A DNA stretch of 64,000 bases from Acidimicrobiaceae bacterium. Lineage in GTDB: Bacteria; Actinomycetota; Acidimicrobiia; Acidimicrobiales; RAAP-2. Under the pieces are notes generated by a model. The model saw only the letters and a list, made by a program, of their open reading frames with translations, was not told the DNA's origin and made no database searches. Both the position numbers and the translations under genes were made by a program. The stretch lies in NCBI GenBank assembly GCA_003142095.1, contig PLON01000054.1:55514-119513 (forward strand). The letters are read 5' to 3'. Positions 1 through 10,206 of the stretch are shown one piece after another. Every line of letters starts with the position of its first letter. Position 1 is the first letter of the stretch.

Positions 1-165
1 CACCTCGCCCGAAGGGAGGCGAACGCGAGCGATCTCGTCCCATCCCACGCCCTCGACACCTGCGATGGCGAGCAAGGGACCGCCGACGCGTCTCGCCCCG
101 GAGTATTCGATGGGGCCGAGTGGACCTACTGACATCTCGGATCCGCTTCGCGCGTTCGTGCTCAT
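1..165 (-). CDS. atpB: V/A-type ATP synthase subunit B, N-terminal part (runs off window)
   Basis: This is the first 55 codons of the non-catalytic nucleotide-binding subunit B of a V/A-type rotary ATPase, which alternates with subunit A in the cytoplasmic head. The visible part reads IEYSGARRVGGPLLAIAGV followed by EGVGWDEIARVRLPSGEV, the usual start of the B-subunit beta barrel. The ATG at 165 overlaps the TGA of subunit A (ATGA), so the two are translationally coupled. The gene continues beyond the left edge, and subunit D would be expected after it. The family call is secure for so short a piece because of the conserved barrel motif and the operon position. Confidence 0.85.
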   Translation of the reverse strand, partial: MSTNARSGSEMSVGPLGPIEYSGARRVGGPLLAIAGVEGVGWDEIARVRLPSGEV

Positions 166-1895
166 GACGCCTCCGCGATTCGTGCGAGCACTTCGTCGCG
201 CAGACGAATCACGCCGTCGGCGTCGTCAGGTCCGGTCTCGTCGCGCGCGCGGGTAACGGCCGTGAAGTCGAACTCCTCGACCACCGCGGCGGGCAGACCG
301 CCGTCGACGAGGGCGAGGCACCGGTCGTAGACGGCGAGGACCATCTCCAGCAACGCAGTCTGCTTGGCTGGACTACAGAAGGCGTCCCGCTCGCTCATCG
401 CGCTCTGCTGGAGGACCCCTTCTCGCAGTAGGCGCCCCGTCAGCAAAACGATCCGCTCGTGTGCGGGCAGGGCGCTCACCCCCACGAGCTCGACAACCGA
501 GTCGAGTCGGTCAGCCTCGGCAAGCAGGGCAAGTGCTCGGGCACGCGCCTCAGCCCACCCCAACCGGCCCTCGCTCGCGTGCCAGTTCGCGATGGTTTCG
601 CCGTCAAGGCTGAACGAGTGGCGCCAGGTCACAGCCGGGTAGTGGCGCGCGTAGGCGAGATCACGGTCGAGCGACCACAGGCAGCGCACAAAGCGCACGG
701 TTTGGGACGTGACGGGTTCGGTCATGTCACCACCGCCGGGTGAGACCGCACCGATGAGGGTCACCGAGCCTTCGGCGCCACCGAGGGTGCGGACCCGGGC
801 GGCGCGTTCGTAGAAGGCCGCGAGAGAAGACGACAGACTGGCCGGGTAACCCTCCTCGGCCGGCAACTCCCCGCTGCGCGAAGAGAACTCTCTCAACGCT
901 TCGGCCCACCGCGACGTCGAGTCGGCGAGCACCACCACGCGATAACCCATGTCACGGAAGTACTCGGCGACCGTCATCCCGGTGTAGACGCTCGCCACCC
1001 GAGCCATCACCGGCATGTTGGACGTGTTGGCGATGACGACGGTGCGCTCGCGCAAGCTGGTGCCCGTGGTCGGATCCACTAAGGCCGAGAGGTCGGCCAT
1101 GGCGTCGGCGAGTTCGTTGCCGCGCTCGCCGCAACCGACGAAGACGACGACTTCGGCGTCGGCCCACTTGACGATCTGCTGAAGGAGCATCGACTTGCCG
1201 GTGCCAAAGCCCCCCGGCACCGCGGCGGTCGCGCCGTGGGCAATCGGAAAGAAAAGGTCGACCACCCGCTGTCCGGTGACGAGCGGTGCGACAGGTTGCA
1301 GCCGCTCACGCGCCGGTCGGGCCCGACGGACCGGCCACTCCTCACAGAGAGTGACGGGGCTACCGCCGATGATGGCGACGACGTCGTCCTCGCCCATCGT
1401 GCCCGCTGGGGCGAGTTGTGTCACTGTCCCGTGCGCGTCGGGCGGGACCAGGATTCGGTGTTCAAAGTTGCTTCCGACCGTCACCGTGCCGAGCAGCGCT
1501 CCCGGTGCGAGATCGGCTCCGAGTTCGACCAGTGCCGGACGAAACGGCCACGATGCGTTGGACTTCATTTCGCCGAATCCTCCGGGGACGAGCCAGGTCG
1601 GTCCGCCCTCGAGCCGTCGAAGCAGTCCGTCAAACACACCTCCGAGCAGACCGGGGCCCAGGCGCGCCGACAGCGGTCGGCCATGAGAAACCGCCCCATC
1701 GCCCACGCGAAGCCCACCGGTGTACTCGAAGGCCTCGGCGGTGAGACGACCGTCTTGTATCGAGACCACTTCAGCGGGGACGTGCAAGGGACCGACGTCG
1801 ATGACGTCAAGAACGGCGACACCACGAAGTCCCGCCACCTCGAGAAGTGGGCCGTTCACGCGTTCCACTCGACCGCCCTCGGAATCAGTGCTCAC
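162..1895 (-). CDS. atpA: V/A-type ATP synthase catalytic subunit A
   Basis: This is the catalytic subunit of the V1/A1 head, which hydrolyses or makes ATP coupled to ion flow through the I/K membrane sector. It is about 577 aa, the usual A-subunit length, with an N-terminal barrel, the A-specific bulge domain (about 110-190), a P-loop near residue 230 and the motif ADSTSRWAEALRE around 325. The P-loop reads GGFGTGKS where the family normally has GPFGSGKT, so Pro is replaced by Gly. The later ATPase motif also deviates (GYPASLSSSLAAFYERA). The GTG at 1895 overlaps the TGA of subunit E and has GAG upstream at good spacing; a GTG at 1901 is an alternative start. Function is clear from family and context. 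Whether the substitutions change activity is unknown. Confidence 0.93.
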   Translation of the reverse strand: MSTDSEGGRVERVNGPLLEVAGLRGVAVLDVIDVGPLHVPAEVVSIQDGRLTAEAFEYTGGLRVGDGAVSHGRPLSARLGPGLLGGVFDGLLRRLEGGPTWLVPGGFGEMKSNASWPFRPALVELGADLAPGALLGTVTVGSNFEHRILVPPDAHGTVTQLAPAGTMGEDDVVAIIGGSPVTLCEEWPVRRARPARERLQPVAPLVTGQRVVDLFFPIAHGATAAVPGGFGTGKSMLLQQIVKWADAEVVVFVGCGERGNELADAMADLSALVDPTTGTSLRERTVVIANTSNMPVMARVASVYTGMTVAEYFRDMGYRVVVLADSTSRWAEALREFSSRSGELPAEEGYPASLSSSLAAFYERAARVRTLGGAEGSVTLIGAVSPGGGDMTEPVTSQTVRFVRCLWSLDRDLAYARHYPAVTWRHSFSLDGETIANWHASEGRLGWAEARARALALLAEADRLDSVVELVGVSALPAHERIVLLTGRLLREGVLQQSAMSERDAFCSPAKQTALLEMVLAVYDRCLALVDGGLPAAVVEEFDFTAVTRARDETGPDDADGVIRLRDEVLARIAEAS

Positions 1896-2446
1896 GACCA
1901 CAGCTCGGAGATCTCCTCACCGACGGACGCCATGACGCGCTCCACTAATGCGTCAGTCTTCAGGTCGAGGCTCCGTTCGCCGCAGTGCGCGACGACACCG
2001 ATCTCCCCTTCGGGCGCCACCAACGTGGCTTCATCTCCGAGGCGCTCACGAGCGACCTCGCGAAGACGAGCGTTTAGCGCTGCCGCCTCGGGAGAGCGAG
2101 CGAGCTGGCGAAGCCGATCGAGCACTTGTGTGCGCACCTGCTCATAGACCAGGCGTTGGGCGCCGAGCACTTCCTGGCGAGCCTCGCGTCGCGCGTTGGC
2201 CACAACGGCCAGCGCGCTGCGTCGGGCAAGTGTGGCGCCACGCTCGCGCGCCGTAGCGAGCCTCGCGTCGGCCTGTTGTCGCGCCTCGGCGAGGGTGTTC
2301 TCGGCCTGCGCGGCGGCTTCGCTCACTATCTGCTCGCCACGTCGTCGCGCACTGTCGGCGAGAAAGTCGGTCACGGGACTCAGGTCGGCGATCAATCGGG
2401 ACTTCGCCGTCATGACACTTCCAGTGCCGTCTTTTCGGTTCGTCAC
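1892..2446 (-). CDS. atpE: V/A-type ATP synthase subunit E (peripheral stalk)
   Basis: This 184-aa protein matches the peripheral-stalk subunit E. It has a long alanine/arginine/glutamate-rich coiled coil (about residues 20-110, for example SEAAAQAENTLAEARQQADA) followed by a compact C-terminal domain that would contact the A/B head. It overlaps subunit F by ATGA at 2443-2446. An internal ATG at about 2413 (MTAKSR) is a possible alternative start. Sequence identity within this family is low, so the call rests on the coiled-coil architecture plus its position between F and A. Confidence 0.8.
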   Translation of the reverse strand: MTNRKDGTGSVMTAKSRLIADLSPVTDFLADSARRRGEQIVSEAAAQAENTLAEARQQADARLATARERGATLARRSALAVVANARREARQEVLGAQRLVYEQVRTQVLDRLRQLARSPEAAALNARLREVARERLGDEATLVAPEGEIGVVAHCGERSLDLKTDALVERVMASVGEEISELWS

Positions 2447-2664
2447 GTCGTCATCTCCACGGTGAGGGGCACTCGGCGCAGGCGAACACTGTCGCCGAGC
2501 GCCGCGGCGGCGGCTGGAGTGAGCACGACAAGTTCGACGTCACGAGCGAGGTTGGACCACGCTTCTTTGATCTCCTCAGGACTCTCGGCGACGATTGGCA
2601 GAGCACCGGCGAGGGCATAGCCCTGCACCCGCACAGACTCGCCCAGCACCGCAACGCGTCCCAC
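2443..2664 (-). CDS. atpF: V/A-type ATP synthase subunit F (central stalk)
   Basis: This small protein (73 aa, slightly shorter than most family members) fits the central-shaft subunit F. It begins MGRVAVLGESVRVQGYALAG, typical of the F-subunit Rossmann-like fold, and contains a VELVVLTPAAAAAL strand segment. The start is a GTG at 2664, four bases after the TGA of subunit K. Another open frame at 2451-2672 covers the same bases but gives an implausible protein. The call rests on family motif and operon order. Confidence 0.8.
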   Translation of the reverse strand: MGRVAVLGESVRVQGYALAGALPIVAESPEEIKEAWSNLARDVELVVLTPAAAAALGDSVRLRRVPLTVEMTT

Positions 2665-2668
2665 CGAC

Positions 2669-4463
<1,795 letters not shown>

Positions 4464-4482
4464 ACGCCTTGGTTCGAACGCG

Positions 4483-5406
4483 TCACGCCACGGCATCAAG
4501 CAGCTCAATTCCACGACCGGCACGGGCGGCGATTTCTAGAGCTGCGCGTATTCGCCACACGTCCGCATACATCGCCGCAACGGCCGCGACGACTGTTGCC
4601 GGCTCGGCACCGCCGCGACGAACCCCCTCTTCTCCGCTACGCCAGAGCTGATTCCACCAGCGCGCCTCGCAGGTCCACAGGTCCTCGGGTCCGGTGGCGC
4701 CCTCGAGCACAGCAGCGATCTCAATTGGCAGCGCTGCGCCGAGCTGATGCAGCGTCCTCGCGTGGAGTGCATTACGCCCAAGGACGGCTCGAGCGTTGGC
4801 GTCCGGCACCGAATCTGACGCAAGAGACGTTCCCGCGATGACGAGGCGGGCGAGAACGAGGGCACAAAAGCCCTCGGCCCACACGCTGGCCTCGGGCACG
4901 TTCTCGACCACCCGGCGCGCGAGGGAGATCTGCAGTGCGACGAGGATACCGGGGCTCTCCAGCGCTCCGGGGTCCCCCCACGGTGAACGTTTCAACGACT
5001 CGCGAAGCTCGACGATGCTTGAAGATTGACGGTGGCGCGGCACGCTCGCCAGCGAACCCAAGTCGTACGGAATGGGAACCTGGTGGCCCTCGATGCGCGC
5101 GAGCTCGCCGCGTATATTCGCCAGTTCGAAGCCACCTGCGAGTACACGAAGGCGCGACGCGCCAAGGGCCGGGCTCCAACCTGCGAGCACGCGAAGGTTC
5201 CACAGCGCCGTCTCGAACAAGGCACGCTCGGCCTCTTCGAGGCTCAGCCCGCTCTCGAGGCGCTCGCCGTAACTGGTCGTAGCAAGAACCTCCAGCGCGC
5301 TAGAGAGTGAACCGGACCGGGCAATGTCGCGCGCTCCGGCAGGCCCGACGCAGCGGCTCGTCAGGCTGCGACTACGAACCTGGGCGGCGACCCAGCCCGC
5401 ACTCAT
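4483..5406 (-). CDS. atpC: V/A-type ATP synthase subunit C (AC39 family)
   Basis: This 307-aa protein fits the V-ATPase subunit C/AC39 family, the funnel that links the central shaft to the membrane ring. It is mainly helical. Recognisable segments are SYGERLESGLSLEEAERALFE near residue 45 and FELANIRGELARIEG near 95, as in other bacterial AC39-type subunits. The ATG at 5406 overlaps the stop of the upstream stalk gene (ATGA). Primary-sequence conservation in this family is poor, so the call depends partly on its place between the stalk gene and subunit I. Confidence 0.75.
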   Translation of the reverse strand: MSAGWVAAQVRSRSLTSRCVGPAGARDIARSGSLSSALEVLATTSYGERLESGLSLEEAERALFETALWNLRVLAGWSPALGASRLRVLAGGFELANIRGELARIEGHQVPIPYDLGSLASVPRHRQSSSIVELRESLKRSPWGDPGALESPGILVALQISLARRVVENVPEASVWAEGFCALVLARLVIAGTSLASDSVPDANARAVLGRNALHARTLHQLGAALPIEIAAVLEGATGPEDLWTCEARWWNQLWRSGEEGVRRGGAEPATVVAAVAAMYADVWRIRAALEIAARAGRGIELLDAVA

Positions 5407-5846
5407 TTCGTTTCCTCGGCCGAGCTCCCCGTCGACATCACCGCTGCGACGAGTTCGCTCACCAGTGCAGGAACCCTCTTAGCCGCGAGGCGCGCGATGC
5501 GTTGGTCCTCTTCATTGGCGGAGGCCCGGATCGCGCTCGCGTCGGACCGGGCAGATGACGTCAGAGAGTCGGCGGCCGCAACACGCTCGCCCGCTTCATG
5601 GTCGCGAGCCTCTTCGAGGATCTGCTCGGCCTCGCGAGTTGCGTGGGCGCGTCGGGCGTCGCCCTCAGCGCTCGCTCGTGCAACGACATCGTTGGCGTTT
5701 TGCTCGGCTGCGCGCAGCGCCGCAAAAATCGGTGCCAACTCCTCGCGAAGCACAGCCTCGCGATTTGTGGGCACCCCGGCGATACTCGCCGCGCCGGGAA
5801 CGGCAATTAGTCGGAAGCGGCGAAGCAGGCCCCAATTCCTTGCCAC
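5403..5846 (-). CDS. V/A-type ATP synthase peripheral-stalk coiled-coil subunit (G/H-like)
   Basis: This is the first gene of the ATPase operon. It encodes 147 aa dominated by an Ala/Glu/Arg-rich coiled coil from about residue 30 to 115 (LREELAPIFAALRAAEQNAN and similar), as expected of the G or H subunit that pairs with subunit E in the peripheral stalk. The start is a GTG at 5846 with a strong GGGGGAGG ribosome site four bases away. The N-terminal 20 residues are basic and hydrophobic, and are not typical of the family. The role is inferred from coiled-coil content and operon position. Confidence 0.65.
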   Translation of the reverse strand: MARNWGLLRRFRLIAVPGAASIAGVPTNREAVLREELAPIFAALRAAEQNANDVVARASAEGDARRAHATREAEQILEEARDHEAGERVAAADSLTSSARSDASAIRASANEEDQRIARLAAKRVPALVSELVAAVMSTGSSAEETK

Positions 5847-5884
5847 GTAACCTCCCCCGATATTTGGACCAATACTGCGGACGC

Positions 5885-5909
5885 GTTGGTCATCAAAGCA
5901 CGGACCAAC
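5885..5909. repeat. Short inverted repeat before the ATPase operon
   Basis: GTTGGTC and GACCAAC form a perfect 7-bp inverted repeat separated by 11 bases. It lies between the esterase stop and the start of the ATPase operon. It has no U-tract, so it may be an operator or a weak terminator; neither can be shown from sequence. Confidence 0.35.
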
Positions 5910-5918
5910 CAGCGCGCA

Positions 5919-7247
5919 TTAGAGCCCGCTCGGATATGTTTCGGGCGGTTCTCCGGCATCCCACAACTCCGTTCGATCCAACGGTCGCACTGCTGAAGTG
6001 TGGTCGAGATGAACTAAGGCGTCGAACTGCGAGGCGAGGTGCGCCTTAAACCAATGACTGGCTCGCTCGGTGTTCGGTCGATAGATGACGCCAATTGCCC
6101 GCTCGAGCATTACTTCAGTCAGGGGTGCAGGCGCAGACGCTCCAAGACGAACGACGAAGTCGCCCACGGGACCGTTATGGAGCCGCTCTTCGAAGCTGCC
6201 CGATAGTGCCGGGCGTACTCGCTTGTGCTCCACCGGGCCGCCCCAATCCGACGCCGCGCTTACGCGACCGTGATATGTCGTGAATCCAACCAGAAAGCAG
6301 TCGTCGCTCCACGTCGTGCGCGCAAGTTGACCGAGGTTGAACTCACCGGACTGGCCCAGTTCCGTTGCCCTCGCATCGCCCACGTGCGAATTGTGCTCCC
6401 AGACAACGACCTTCGATCGACCCAGCGCCGAACCAAGGTGCCCGACCAAGGATTCGAGGGTTTCGGCCATGTGCTGGTCACGAAGGTTCCACGAGGAGAC
6501 ACGTCCTTGGTACATTGCGCGGTAGTACTGCTCCGCGTTTTGAACGAGACGCGCGTTTTGCTCTGCGAAGAAGTACTCGTCGGCAGCGACCAGTCCGTCT
6601 CGCGCGAGTAGCGCCATCGCCTGTCGACGTAGGTCCACGAGTTCGGCGACCACCTCGTTCTCGCACGAGGGATGCAGTCCCAAGTTGACGGCGTGTCCAT
6701 AGTCCGGCCCTTCACCACCGATCAGATCAAAACAGGCGTAGCGTTCGCGAGCGCGTTCGGCGGCCTCGGGGTTGTTGGCGTTCAAATAACTGACGACCGC
6801 CTCCATCGACGTGCGAAGCGAGTAGAGGTCAAGACCGTAAAACCGAGTCTTGGTCTTTGGGTCTCGGCATCCGTCATTGTGGACTCGCAACCAACCGATG
6901 AACGACGCCACATCCTCATTGCGCCACATCCATGATGGGAATCGTTTAAAGTCACCGAGCGCTACTGCGGCGTCAGCGTCGCTGGAGCCACCGGTCACGT
7001 ATCGATTGACGCGGTATGCGTCAGGCCAGTCGGCCTCGACCGCCACCGCGACGAAGCCTTTCTCTTCGATCAGTCTCTTGGTGATTCGTGAGCGCTCACG
7101 GTAAAACTCGTGAGTACCGTGACTCGCCTCTCCGAGCAACACGAGGGGCCGTTCACCAATCCACGAGAGGAGTTCGTCGTAGTCGTGTTCTCCACCTAAC
7201 GCCTGTACGTCGTTCATCGAGAGAAGGGCGCTGGTCTGTGTAAGCAC
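5919..7247 (-). CDS. Erythromycin-esterase family protein
   Basis: This 442-aa protein belongs to the erythromycin-esterase superfamily of putative hydrolases. The N-terminal motif LVLLGEASHGTHEFYRER contains the family Gly-Glu and His residues, and VAVEADWPDAYRVNRYV follows. A later His-bearing segment reads VVWEHNSHVGDARA. In most actinobacteria such genes are not resistance genes, and the substrate is unknown. It directly follows the phosphoribosyltransferase gene (6-bp gap). In M. tuberculosis Rv2030c, a DosR-regulon gene, the same two domains occur in one polypeptide. GTG at 7247 is used; an ATG at 7217 is possible. Confidence 0.85.
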   Translation of the reverse strand: MLTQTSALLSMNDVQALGGEHDYDELLSWIGERPLVLLGEASHGTHEFYRERSRITKRLIEEKGFVAVAVEADWPDAYRVNRYVTGGSSDADAAVALGDFKRFPSWMWRNEDVASFIGWLRVHNDGCRDPKTKTRFYGLDLYSLRTSMEAVVSYLNANNPEAAERARERYACFDLIGGEGPDYGHAVNLGLHPSCENEVVAELVDLRRQAMALLARDGLVAADEYFFAEQNARLVQNAEQYYRAMYQGRVSSWNLRDQHMAETLESLVGHLGSALGRSKVVVWEHNSHVGDARATELGQSGEFNLGQLARTTWSDDCFLVGFTTYHGRVSAASDWGGPVEHKRVRPALSGSFEERLHNGPVGDFVVRLGASAPAPLTEVMLERAIGVIYRPNTERASHWFKAHLASQFDALVHLDHTSAVRPLDRTELWDAGEPPETYPSGL

Positions 7248-7253
7248 GAGTTC

Positions 7254-7943
7254 TCAGACTCCTCGAAGCTCGGTCGACTTCGATGCCGCAGAGGCCAGTT
7301 GAGCGTGCTTCGCTTTGGCTAGGTCGACGATCACCTCTTCGTCCGACGTCTGTTCGAAGTTCTCGTACCACTCCCCAACCGCAAACGGCCCTCCCGTACG
7401 TACAAGGGACACAACGCGGTCTGCCACCCTTTCAACTCGCTTCGCCGCGTCAACACTGGTGACCGGCGTCGCCACGATGACTCGCGCCGCTCCTCGCGTT
7501 CGAGCCACCTCACACGCCGCGCGAGCCGTGGCTCCAGTCGCGAGACCGTCGTCAACGATGATGACAACTCTTCCTTCAAGGTTCACGGGTGATTCGCCCT
7601 GGCGATAGAGACGAATCCGTCGTTCAAGTTCGACACGCTCATCAGCCACCACGCGAGCGAACTGCGCCTCGCTCACCCCTAACGCCTCTACGGTGCCGTG
7701 CTCTACGACCAAGATTCCGTCCTCACCGATTGCTCCCATCGCGAACTCGGGGTGTGAGGGAACTCCCACCTTTCGCACCACAATCACGTCCAACGGACAG
7801 TGCAGGACACGGGCCACTTCGTACGCCACGGGCACGCCGCCACGTGGAAGACCGATCACCACCGCCCTACAGTCACCAAACGCGCCCACCAGCCGCGTAC
7901 CTAATCGACACCCCGCGTCTTTTCGATCGATGAACTGCGCCAT
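7254..7943 (-). CDS. Phosphoribosyltransferase family protein
   Basis: This 229-aa protein has a type I phosphoribosyltransferase fold. Visible motifs are VIGLPRGGVPVAYEVA near residue 30 and the PRPP-binding loop VVIIVDDGLATGATARAA near residue 130. The substrate base cannot be deduced. It starts at ATG 7943, with a DosR-type box 32-50 bp upstream, and is followed by the erythromycin-esterase gene in the same operon. The pair corresponds to the two halves of mycobacterial Rv2030c, here encoded as separate proteins. Confidence 0.88.
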   Translation of the reverse strand: MAQFIDRKDAGCRLGTRLVGAFGDCRAVVIGLPRGGVPVAYEVARVLHCPLDVIVVRKVGVPSHPEFAMGAIGEDGILVVEHGTVEALGVSEAQFARVVADERVELERRIRLYRQGESPVNLEGRVVIIVDDGLATGATARAACEVARTRGAARVIVATPVTSVDAAKRVERVADRVVSLVRTGGPFAVGEWYENFEQTSDEEVIVDLAKAKHAQLASAASKSTELRGV

Positions 7944-7974
7944 GCTCCAGGCATACTGGTCTTGAACGAGGAAT

Positions 7975-7993
7975 CACTAGGGGCCAATGTCAC
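7975..7993 (-). promoter_or_regulatory. DosR-type box upstream of the phosphoribosyltransferase operon
   Basis: On the minus strand it reads GTGACATTGGCCCCTAGTG, 32 bp from the ATG at 7943. It fits the window consensus RKGACYWWWGDCCC with a one-base shift in the right half. Confidence 0.55.
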
Positions 7994-8143
7994 TTTCTCG
8001 AGTCGCCGGCAACGACCCCATCACGCTTGACGAGCGCCGACACGGTCAGTGCAGAAGTTCTTTGAAGACGTCCCCGAATCCATGACCCAGAATTCGTAAC
8101 CGGACTCATCACGTGCGCACATGGTCGTCGTAGCCCGCAATTA

Positions 8144-8450
8144 ATGACGCCCACATCCATAATCGAAGTCGATGAGTTGACGCGCGTCTACGGTACCGGC
8201 GAAGTCAAGGTTCGGGCCCTTCACGATGTGCCGTTAAGGATGCTCCAGGGCGACATGGTGCGCATCATGGGAAAGAGTGGATCGGGAAAATCCACGCTGC
8301 TTCATCAGCTTGGTCTGCTCGACAGACCATCATCGGGCCGTGTCGTCCTTAATGGGGTGGACGTGACAGCAATAAGAGAAGGGCCAAGACGAACTCTTGG
8401 AAATGCTCGAACTTGCCGGGCGCGCTCGACACCAACCCTCTGAGCTCTCC
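8144..8450 (+). pseudogene. Decayed ABC-transporter ATPase (LolD/MacB type)
   Basis: The first 80 or so codons read as an export-type ABC ATPase: IIEVDELTRVYGTGEVKVRA, Walker A GKSGSGKST, and HQLGLLDRPSSGRVVLNGVDV. The frame then breaks. In another frame, at about 8393-8450, a downstream piece of the same family is visible (LEMLELAGRARHQPSELS, the segment just before the signature motif), after which homology stops. The Q-loop, signature and Walker B are missing. An internal deletion with frameshift plus 3' loss is the simplest explanation. Confidence 0.7.
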
Positions 8451-8667
8451 AAGTCCTCAACGTCGCGACCACGATCCACGAACTTCAACACCGCGGATAT
8501 CTTCCATTCGCCGTCGGATCATTCACGAGAAAGAATTGAACCTCGCTAAGCGCGAAAGAACGCAGATCTCGGACTTCGCTATTCAACCAAAAACGCTGAG
8601 TGTCAGACGAACTCCACTCGACACCAACGAAGTGCCAAACGGTCAGGGTCCTGACGTAGGGGCATCG

Positions 8668-9093
8668 CTACTCGGACGCGTCGTAATCCTCGTCCAGCCA
8701 GTCTCGTACGAGTGCCAGCACTTGTTTCTCTGAGAGCGCCTCGAGATCACTATCGATGGCTCCCACGACCTTCGCGCCAATATCTTGGTGCCTGCGCTCC
8801 CAGTACTGCGTGAGGCGAAGCATTTGGTTGGCCTTTCCCTTGCCGTGACCCACTAACACGATGCCAGAAGCGTTCGCCACAGCTTGGCTGATCGACTCGT
8901 AGAACGTCGCATTCTCGTGATCCGTCTCGTGGCCGTGATGATGTTGAGCTTCTCGAACATGCATGTGACGAGACTTCTCATTCGGAGCACGAAGCACATG
9001 AGGTCGTCCATTGGGATCGACCCCCGTCACCCAGACCAGCGCTCGATCACGGGTCAGTTCCACCACCACGAGTCCTTCAGGATTGTCGCTCAT
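8668..9093 (-). CDS. Conserved small protein, possible eRF1-domain-3-like stress protein
   Basis: This 141-aa soluble protein starts at ATG 9093 with a strong GAGGAG site; longer upstream reading is unsupported. It begins with strands around LVVVELTRDRALVWVTG, has a His-rich stretch (HMHVREAQHHHGHETDHEN, about residues 45-63) and a C-terminal alpha/beta part with GIVLVGHGKGKANQM and KVVGAIDSDLEALSEKQVLAL. The fold pattern resembles eRF1 domain 3-like or host-attachment proteins; M. tuberculosis Rv2629, a DosR-regulon gene, is of that kind. This assignment is tentative. A DosR-type box lies 56-72 bp upstream. Confidence 0.55.
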   Translation of the reverse strand: MSDNPEGLVVVELTRDRALVWVTGVDPNGRPHVLRAPNEKSRHMHVREAQHHHGHETDHENATFYESISQAVANASGIVLVGHGKGKANQMLRLTQYWERRHQDIGAKVVGAIDSDLEALSEKQVLALVRDWLDEDYDASE

Positions 9094-9148
9094 CGTTTCT
9101 CCTCGCTTCTCCGCCTCACAACTCTCACTGCGACACAGCTCGCATACC

Positions 9149-9165
9149 GGGACCAATCGCTCTAG
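9149..9165. promoter_or_regulatory. DosR-type box
   Basis: GGGACCAATCGCTCTAG, with an intact left half and degenerate right half, 56 bp upstream of the start at 9093 (minus strand). Confidence 0.45.
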
Positions 9166-9289
9166 TCGGCGTCCGAATATGTGCCACGGTCATGCAAACA
9201 CCGTCATTGTGGACCATCCACTGACGGGGCCATCGTATGACAGAGGTGGTGCCAAAACGTCATGCTATCGGTGGCGTCGTGGAGGTCAT

Positions 9290-9305
9290 AGAGTCATAAG
9301 TCCCT
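9290..9305. promoter_or_regulatory. Possible DosR-type box
   Basis: The reverse complement reads AGGGACTTATGACTCT. It is about 200 bp from either neighbouring start, so it may be an auxiliary site. Confidence 0.35.
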
Positions 9306-9464
9306 CCGTTGATGACTTGCGTCTTGTTTCGCGGTCGCACGACGTCGTGTTCGCTCCACAACTTTTCGACACCGTGTGCACTAGAGCGAGCACGTCTAAA
9401 AATTCATTTGGACGCTTCGTCGCCTCTTTAGTCACGTGACACTCGTTAACGAAGCCCGAACAGG

Positions 9465-9485
9465 TTAGGACTATTGACCCTATTC
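9465..9485. promoter_or_regulatory. DosR-type box upstream of the nitroreductase
   Basis: The core reads TTAGGACTATTGACCCTATT. It lies 83 bp upstream of the ATG at 9568. Confidence 0.6.
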
Positions 9486-9567
9486 ACTCGAGCCTCGAGT
9501 GTGCCACAGTCGAATCGCGTCTCTAGATGACGAACGCTACAAGTACACACGAATGCGAACGTAGGTA

Positions 9568-10206
9568 ATGCTCATGATGACATCGCTTTCCGCGCGAGCC
9601 GAGGTTCTCGAAGTTCCCCGTTTTTCCGGGCCCGAAGTGATGACGGACGTGTTTGAGGCGATTTATCGACGTCGAGCGGTTCGCAACTACTCCAACGAAC
9701 CCGTGAGCCGAGCCGAGATTGAGGGCGTCCTCGAGGCGGCAATCATGGCGCCGAGCGCCATCAATGCTCAGCCATGGGCTTTCGTCGTACTCCAAGGTCA
9801 CGAGGAGCTCGCTCGATACGCGAGAGAGGGGCGAGATCTGCTGACAAATACTGCGGGCGACGGGACTCCCCTGACGGGGTCCAATGAATTGCTCCAGATG
9901 GTATCGGCTCCGAATTTCGAGTTGTTTCACGGAGCTCCTGCAGTGATCATCATTTACGCCACCAACGCGAATGCGGTGGCCGAGTGCTTTCTCGCAGCTC
10001 AAAACCTGATGTTGGCCGCGTGGGCGATGGGGCTCGGGACCTGCCCGATTGGGCTCGCCCGATCGCTCTTTGAGCAAGAACCTGTAAAGGTGGAACTGAA
10101 AATTCCGCCGAGCTGGTCCCACGCACTTGCTATAGCCGTGGGGCACCCGTCCGGTGAGACAGCCCCGACTCCACGTCGCGCTGCGCTCGTGGTGACCTGG
10201 CGATGA
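9568..10206 (+). CDS. Nitroreductase family protein
   Basis: This 212-aa FMN-dependent nitroreductase-fold protein shows RRRAVRNYSNEPVSRAEIEG and MAPSAINAQPWAFVVL, the N-terminal FMN-phosphate and ribityl contacts, then AAQNLMLAAWAMGLGTCPIG and a C-terminal AIAVGHPSGE. The physiological substrate is not predictable. Nitroreductases (Acg and relatives) are prominent DosR-regulon members in mycobacteria, but this protein has the standard short form rather than the long Acg form. A DosR-type box lies 83 bp upstream. Start choice is uncertain among 9568, 9577 and 9640. Confidence 0.88.
   Translation: MLMMTSLSARAEVLEVPRFSGPEVMTDVFEAIYRRRAVRNYSNEPVSRAEIEGVLEAAIMAPSAINAQPWAFVVLQGHEELARYAREGRDLLTNTAGDGTPLTGSNELLQMVSAPNFELFHGAPAVIIIYATNANAVAECFLAAQNLMLAAWAMGLGTCPIGLARSLFEQEPVKVELKIPPSWSHALAIAVGHPSGETAPTPRRAALVVTWR

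Larger units (their letters stand above)
9094..9567. other. Gene-free regulatory stretch with three DosR-type boxes
   Basis: This 474-bp divergent intergenic region separates the small minus-strand stress protein from the nitroreductase. Boxes at 9149-9165, 9290-9305 and 9465-9485 are the only structure seen. No convincing ORF or RNA gene was found. Confidence 0.6.

Noticed and set aside
1236..2147. A 303-codon plus-strand frame opposite the ATPase A/E genes
   Set aside because: It is the antisense shadow of well-supported genes, with Arg/Ser/Thr-rich composition and no family motif.
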